A program made the position numbers and the translations under genes. The notes beneath the pieces were generated by a model. The model was given only the letters and a program-made list of their open reading frames with translations. It did not search any database and was not told the origin of the DNA. A DNA stretch of 64,000 nucleotides, taken from the NCBI GenBank assembly GCA_016710685.1, contig JADJVC010000002.1, forward strand, positions 620,001 to 684,000. The letters run 5' to 3'. This DNA comes from Flavobacteriales bacterium. GTDB taxonomy: Bacteria; Bacteroidota; Bacteroidia; Flavobacteriales_F; PHOS-HE28. Of the stretch, positions 59,847-64,000 are shown piece after piece (position 1 is the stretch's first letter; each line of letters begins with the position of its first letter).

Positions 59847-61366
59847 CGTTCCAAAACTAAATGCGTGGTGGTGCTTTGCTGGCCCCAGCTCAGCTTGCAT
59901 TGGTACATGCCTGCGGTCTGCCCCGTAAGTTCCACTTGGTGCATGGTGCTCCACTGCGGCAAGCGCTCGCGAAGCACCACGCGCCCGGCCACATCGCGCA
60001 CCTCCAGTTCTCCCAAAGTAGCGTGCGCCGGGTAGCTTAGGGTAAAATTGCCAAGGGTAGGGTTGGGGAATGCCACAATCGCTGGTAGAGCGGAGCCGAG
60101 ACCAGCGGAGTCGAGACCCACCGAAAGCCCCAGCGTATCGCAAGGGCTGCCAGCCAGCGCACCTAAAAAGTAGTTGGGGTGGTTGGGGAGGGAATTGGCA
60201 TAATAACGTGGAAGAACAATGCCGTGCTGTACCAAGTTGCAGGCCAAGCCCGGCTCATCAGGGTTGTTTATTACGTGCATATGCAAAGTGCCGTTTCCAG
60301 TACCGATGTAGATTTTGCCATCCGGAGCCAATTGGGCAATGTCGAATACGGTGGAGAAGGGTGGTGCTGGCGAATAATAACCGTCCCAATGGGCGATTAG
60401 TAACATGCTACCTGCAATGTCCGCAGCTTCCATATCAAATTGATAAACATCCAACACGGAAGAGACGTAGAGAAAACGGCCATTGGGCGAGAAAGCCAAT
60501 CCACCAAGACTGTTGGAATCGTCAATTGATATATCTATCGGATTTGAAAACAACCCCGTGCAGCGGTCAAAATCAAAGATTTCCAGATCAGCCGGGTCAA
60601 ACCCGGAGTAGTAGGCATAACGAGTTCCATCTGGTGAAAAACAAGCCTGTCCGTGGTCCGGTGTTCGTATCTCGCCGATAGCTTGGTTGCCGTCCAGCTG
60701 TACTCCGTTTGGGGTTACTAACAAACGATAGTGCATGTTCGAGTTCGCCTTAAAGCAAAATATCCACCAATCCCTTCCATTGGCATGCCGCACTGCCGTT
60801 ATCCTACCCCCGTTCAGTGTATCAGCGATTATTTCAACGTTCTTACTCTCAACCTCGCCCGTGCCATTGTCCAACGCGCTATTTACCTCGGTTAGGTAAA
60901 GGTGATGCGCAACTGAATTTGGAATGTCGTCAATCGTCGCGTGAAATAGGTAATAGATATTTGGCTCTTCTGGCTTGGGTATTATTAAACAACCTTGTGA
61001 AATATTTAATCCTTCGGGATACCAAGTGGCATACAAGCTGGGATTGAGACCACTGCCGTTTTGCATGGTATCCCCCGTGACGTTGGCGATAAATGCCCCA
61101 TTCGTACTGAATAGCAAATCGCCTTCAGAGTTTGTGATGTTAGTATTGGTACGAAAAAAATCGATATGCCAGTCTGTTGTAGTAATTAAGAGATTTCCTG
61201 TTTGATAATTAAGATTCGAACCGCCCCACGGTGGAGGGGATTCATCCTCGAACCCACCCATCCATAAATTATTTATTCCTTGTTGGGCATAGGCATGGTG
61301 CGGAAAACCCGCACCATGCATTATGCATCCAATCCAAAATAGTCGAAGGGCTGCTTTGTAATGCAT
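59843..61366 (-). CDS. T9SS type A cargo protein, beta-propeller-like
   Basis: 507 residues from ATG 61366 (MHYKAALRLFWIGCIMHGAG, signal peptide ending AYAQ). The body is beta-rich with propeller-like units (GQACFSPDGTRYAYYSGFDP; GGLAFSPNGRFLYVSSVLDV; QLAPDGKIYIGTGNGTLHMH). The C-terminus is a type A sorting domain: FPNPTLGNFTLSYPAHATLG, then LEVRDVAGRVVLRERL, ending GMYQCKLSWGQQSTTTHLVL. Surface or secreted. The downstream small gene overlaps its stop. Confidence 0.85.
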   Translation of the reverse strand: MHYKAALRLFWIGCIMHGAGFPHHAYAQQGINNLWMGGFEDESPPPWGGSNLNYQTGNLLITTTDWHIDFFRTNTNITNSEGDLLFSTNGAFIANVTGDTMQNGSGLNPSLYATWYPEGLNISQGCLIIPKPEEPNIYYLFHATIDDIPNSVAHHLYLTEVNSALDNGTGEVESKNVEIIADTLNGGRITAVRHANGRDWWIFCFKANSNMHYRLLVTPNGVQLDGNQAIGEIRTPDHGQACFSPDGTRYAYYSGFDPADLEIFDFDRCTGLFSNPIDISIDDSNSLGGLAFSPNGRFLYVSSVLDVYQFDMEAADIAGSMLLIAHWDGYYSPAPPFSTVFDIAQLAPDGKIYIGTGNGTLHMHVINNPDEPGLACNLVQHGIVLPRYYANSLPNHPNYFLGALAGSPCDTLGLSVGLDSAGLGSALPAIVAFPNPTLGNFTLSYPAHATLGELEVRDVAGRVVLRERLPQWSTMHQVELTGQTAGMYQCKLSWGQQSTTTHLVLER

Positions 61367-61391
61367 TTCAGACCTAACAAGGGTGAGTAAA

Positions 61392-61715
61392 CTATCGGAC
61401 CACGGACAACCTCCCGTTCCCAACCAAGCCCGCAGGAGAAATCACCCTATAGTGGTAAACTCCGGTTACTAATGCGGCGGTTCCAAAGTCCATGCGTTGT
61501 GTCTCTGCAGAAACTTCAGTGCGCATCACCTCTTCACCTATTGTGTTGAACAGGATGAAGGCGCCTAATTCTGCCAGTGGCTTTTCCAGTATCAGTGTTG
61601 CTTCATACTGGGCCGGGTTAGGCACTACGTTTCCCTTGGCTGGAGCATTAGCAAATACGATCCACAAGATGCATGGAATTAATGTAGGAAGACCTATGCA
61701 AAACCTTTGGTACAT
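61392..61715 (-). CDS. Minimal T9SS type A protein: signal peptide joined to sorting domain
   Basis: 107 residues from ATG 61715 (MYQRFCIGLPTLIPCILWIV, signal peptide). Almost directly after the signal comes a type A sorting domain: NVVPNPAQYEATLILEKPL, ELGAFILFNTIGEEVMRTEV, FGTAALVTGVYHYRVISPAG and a short tail GRLSVVR. There is no cargo domain. The open frame to 61835 adds no domain. It may be the remains of a larger gene or a genuine minimal exported module. It lies 25 nt upstream of the T9SS gene start, same strand. Confidence 0.6.
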   Translation of the reverse strand: MYQRFCIGLPTLIPCILWIVFANAPAKGNVVPNPAQYEATLILEKPLAELGAFILFNTIGEEVMRTEVSAETQRMDFGTAALVTGVYHYRVISPAGLVGNGRLSVVR

Positions 61716-62045
61716 TAATAAGGAAAGGAGGCCAATGCTACTCCTCTTGTCTTGTTGGGTGTTTGCGGGGATCATGCGAAAGAACATCGGGTTTCTGTCT
61801 GCTATGTTAAGGAGAAAACTCCAAATGCCTTCCAACTAATTCTGACCTGAAGGTTAGGCTGGAATAGCGAAATTGGCCATCTAAGCGGTTTGAAGTCATC
61901 ACCGACCCAAGTCGTTCGAAGTTCGTGGATGCGGTGGTTCAATGGGGCTCTTAATGCTCGCTTGAATTTCTGACTGTCGGGAGGCTCATATCCTGTCAGG
62001 TCGGTAGTAGATTCTCGACTGCACATTCCGGGTTAAATTCGCGCC
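61716..62045. other. Intergenic region before the BT_3928 family gene
   Basis: 330 bp. It contains the -7 element of the downstream gene (62034-62041) and nothing else I can support. A 60-codon N-terminal extension of the minimal T9SS gene is open here but looks non-coding. Confidence 0.4.
62034..62041 (+). promoter_or_regulatory. -7 promoter element, 4 nt from ATG
   Basis: TAAATTCG, one base from TAnnTTTG, ending 4 nt before the ATG at 62046. Confidence 0.6.
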
Positions 62046-63395
62046 ATGCAAAATCGTGGGTTGCGTATTTTCCTGGGCGTTTGCCAAGTCTTGGTCGGGG
62101 CTACTTTCATCATCAGCGGGCTTATCAAGGCTAACGACCCGGTAGGCTTCGGCATCAAGTTGGAAGAATACTTCGCGGCCAGCGCGTTGGGCATGCCTTG
62201 GTTGGACCCGTTCAGTTTGCCGTTGGCCATGTTGGCTTGCTTGGCGGAAGTGGTATTGGGCTTCGCGGTGCTCACCGGCGGAAGGATGAAGTTGGCCACA
62301 TGGGCGCTGTTGCTGCTCACGTTGTTCTTCGGCTGGCTCACCGCCTACACCGCCACCTGCGACCCACAGGGCAAATACGCCGCTGTTGAAAACGGCGTGC
62401 AGGTAATGCGCGACGTTACCTGCGTAACGGACTGCGGCTGCTTCGGCGATGCCATGAAAGGCTCCATCGGGCGGTCGCTCACACCATGGGAAAGCTTCAG
62501 CAAGGACATGGCGTTGCTGGTGTTCATACTGCCGTTGTTCTTCTTCCGCAAGCGCATCGGCTTTAATACGTGGGGCGCGGACTTGGCCATTTTGCCCGCC
62601 GCGTTGGTCCTGCTTGCATTCTACTGCTGGGTGTTCACGTGGTGGTTCCCGCTGCTTTTCGCGGTGGTGGTACTTTCGGGCTACCTCGGCATCAAGCGCT
62701 TGATGGAGCCGCCGCGCTCGGAATGGGCAACGGCCATATGGGTGGCCGTGGCCACGGTGGCCTTCATGTGGCATTGCTACGCGCACCTGCCGCTGCGCGA
62801 TTACCGTCCGTACGCCGTCGGGAAGAACATCCCGGAGGAAATGAACATGGGCAAGCCGCCCGTGCAGGACATCTTCGTGAAGTATAAGAACACCGCCACC
62901 GGCGAGGAGAAAGAGTTCGACAGCAAGGGCGCCTATCCGTGGGATGACAGCACCTGGGTTTACGTGGACCGCCGCGTGGAAGTGAAAGTGCCTGGCATCG
63001 ACAGTCCGGTGAAAGACTTCCTGCTGACCGATGCTGACGGGAACGACCGCACCGCGGACGTACTGGAGGAGACCAAGCCCGTGCTGCTTATCGTGGCGCG
63101 GAACGTGCGGGACGCACGCACCGGCAAACTGCCGGCCATTGCCAAGCTGGCGCAGGAGGCCGAAGCACATGGATGGATGGTGTACGGTCTTACCAGCAGC
63201 GGTTTCGACCAGGTGGACGAATTCAAATTCCAGCACCAGCTTCCATTCGATTTTTTCACCTGTGATGATGTAACGTTGAAGACCGTGGTGCGCAGCAATC
63301 CGGGTGTTTTGGTGATGAGCGACGGCGTGGTGCGCGGCAAATGGCACGGCAACGACACGCCATCCTTCGCCACGGCGGAAAAAGCATTGAAATGA
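62046..63395 (+). CDS. BT_3928 family protein (DoxX-like membrane part plus thioredoxin-like domain)
   Basis: 449 residues. N-terminal DoxX-type four-helix part (FLGVCQVLVGATFIISGLIK; FGIKLEEYFAASALGMPWLD), further membrane helices, the family motif CVTDCGCFGDA (about residue 133), then a soluble thioredoxin-like domain (PVLLIVARNVRDARTGKLPA; LPFDFFTCDDVTLKTVVRSN, then PGVLVMSDG). The function is unproven; Cys pairs suggest redox exchange across the membrane. Its neighbour tpiA and the upstream folP/DUF1599 genes match the usual Bacteroidota order. Confidence 0.92.
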   Translation: MQNRGLRIFLGVCQVLVGATFIISGLIKANDPVGFGIKLEEYFAASALGMPWLDPFSLPLAMLACLAEVVLGFAVLTGGRMKLATWALLLLTLFFGWLTAYTATCDPQGKYAAVENGVQVMRDVTCVTDCGCFGDAMKGSIGRSLTPWESFSKDMALLVFILPLFFFRKRIGFNTWGADLAILPAALVLLAFYCWVFTWWFPLLFAVVVLSGYLGIKRLMEPPRSEWATAIWVAVATVAFMWHCYAHLPLRDYRPYAVGKNIPEEMNMGKPPVQDIFVKYKNTATGEEKEFDSKGAYPWDDSTWVYVDRRVEVKVPGIDSPVKDFLLTDADGNDRTADVLEETKPVLLIVARNVRDARTGKLPAIAKLAQEAEAHGWMVYGLTSSGFDQVDEFKFQHQLPFDFFTCDDVTLKTVVRSNPGVLVMSDGVVRGKWHGNDTPSFATAEKALK

Positions 63396-63481
63396 CCGGT
63401 GCCCGGTGATCCTTCAGGTTTGAAGGGAAACGGACAACGGGTCAATTGGACCAACTTTACGGCGTGTTAGAAGCATAGATC

Positions 63482-64000
63482 ATGAGGACGATAGTGGCGG
63501 GCAATTGGAAAATGAACAAAAACGCCGAAGAGGCGCGGGCCTTGTTGACGGCGGTGATGGGGCGCAGTTGCAAAGCGCCCACTAGCGTAGAAGTGTTGGT
63601 AGCTCCTCCCTTTCCGTACCTGGCCATGGCCGTGGAACTGGCCATCGCCGCGCGGGATTGCGGCGTAACCGCGAAAGTGGCCGCACAGAATTGCCACCAC
63701 AAGGAAAGCGGTGCTTATACTGGCGAGGTAAGTGTGCCCATGCTGAAGTCCCTCGGTGTGGACGCCTGTTTGGTGGGGCATAGCGAACGGCGACAGTATT
63801 TCGGCGAGACCGACACCACGGTCGCGGACAAAGTGCAGTTGCTGTTGAAGCATGGCATGGAACCGATCCTGTGCTGTGGCGAATCGCGCGAAGAGCGGGA
63901 AAACGGCACTTTCAACGAAGTGATCTCGCGCCAACTGCGTGGGGCTTTGGCCACCGTGGCCCCGCAGGATTATGCCCGGCTGGTGGTGGCGTACGAGCCG
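63482..64000 (+). CDS. tpiA: Triosephosphate isomerase, N-terminal part (3' end outside window)
   Basis: 173 codons present of about 250. Glycolytic TIM barrel interconverting dihydroxyacetone phosphate and glyceraldehyde 3-phosphate. Lys of the active site is in VAGNWKMNK, the catalytic His in LVGHSERRQYFGE, and the sequence ends VVAYEP, just at the catalytic Glu loop. It starts 86 nt after the BT_3928 family gene on the same strand. Confidence 0.97.
   Translation, partial: MRTIVAGNWKMNKNAEEARALLTAVMGRSCKAPTSVEVLVAPPFPYLAMAVELAIAARDCGVTAKVAAQNCHHKESGAYTGEVSVPMLKSLGVDACLVGHSERRQYFGETDTTVADKVQLLLKHGMEPILCCGESREERENGTFNEVISRQLRGALATVAPQDYARLVVAYEP

Overview
The window looks like a chromosomal piece of an uncultured, fairly GC-rich member of the Bacteroidota, probably Flavobacteriales-like. 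The evidence is several type IX secretion (T9SS) cargo proteins with type A or type B C-terminal sorting domains, the Bacteroidota -7 promoter element TAnnTTTG (here often TAnnTTCG) in front of many genes, Bacteroidota-type synteny (folP / DUF1599 / BT_3928 family / tpiA, and satD-DUF3307), and a nosZ cluster without nosR. The species is not identifiable by reading alone. I found no rRNA, tRNA, CRISPR array, transposase or phage gene.

Layout. 1-2 kb: 3' part of cyanophycin synthetase. 2-7 kb: a T9SS cargo protein, a hybrid histidine kinase with two receivers and an HPt, and an overlapping receiver-adenylate cyclase. 7-8.3 kb: a broken GlsB-like gene, rplS, trmD. 8.4-16.3 kb: a TPR-like secreted protein, a WG-repeat protein, and a giant T9SS type B repeat protein split by a one-base deletion. 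16.3-22.4 kb: a spermidine-synthase-like methyltransferase and a signalling locus (two membrane class III cyclases, receiver-Crp/Fnr regulator, PAS histidine kinase, cysteine dioxygenase-like cupin). 22.7-25.1 kb: OsmC, DUF302, and an AT-richer accessory patch with a VapBC-like toxin-antitoxin pair, a decayed second antitoxin and a frameshifted DUF4279-like gene. 25.3-29.1 kb: tryptophanase with overlapping queD and a 600-residue protein of unknown function. 29.5-37.5 kb: a TetR-controlled RND efflux operon (membrane protein, tetR, membrane protein, tolC-like, MFP, RND pump), followed by an unknown gene and a remnant of an RND 3' end. 37.6-44.4 kb: NRDE, SprT-like, satD (in-frame TGA), DUF3307, MarR, thioredoxin-like, B12-dependent ribonucleotide reductase. 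44.8-47.1 kb: small stress or envelope genes (lipoprotein, Hsp20, fasciclin). 47.3-55.8 kb: nitrous oxide reduction cluster (nosY, nosF, nosD, nosL, membrane protein, nosZ, cytochrome c lipoprotein; opposite strand a heme-copper-like membrane protein; then a second cytochrome c lipoprotein). 56-64 kb: carboxypeptidase-regulatory-like secreted proteins, folP, DUF1599, T9SS cargo genes, BT_3928 family protein and the 5' part of tpiA.

How it works together. The organism probably respires N2O with a clade II type nos system, fed by lipoprotein cytochromes c and possibly switched by a Crp/Fnr-type factor: a dyad sits about 40 bp upstream of the predicted start of the cytochrome c-nosZ unit. Two loci couple histidine-kinase phosphorelays to class III cyclases or to a Crp/Fnr output. 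Seven genes carry the -7 box exactly 4 nt before the ATG, which predicts leaderless mRNAs. Four genes are broken by one-base contractions of short G/C runs and one by an in-frame TGA. That pattern fits residual assembly error at least as well as real gene decay. Intergenic regions carry three copies of a CACGGAT-type inverted repeat and a family of composite word repeats.
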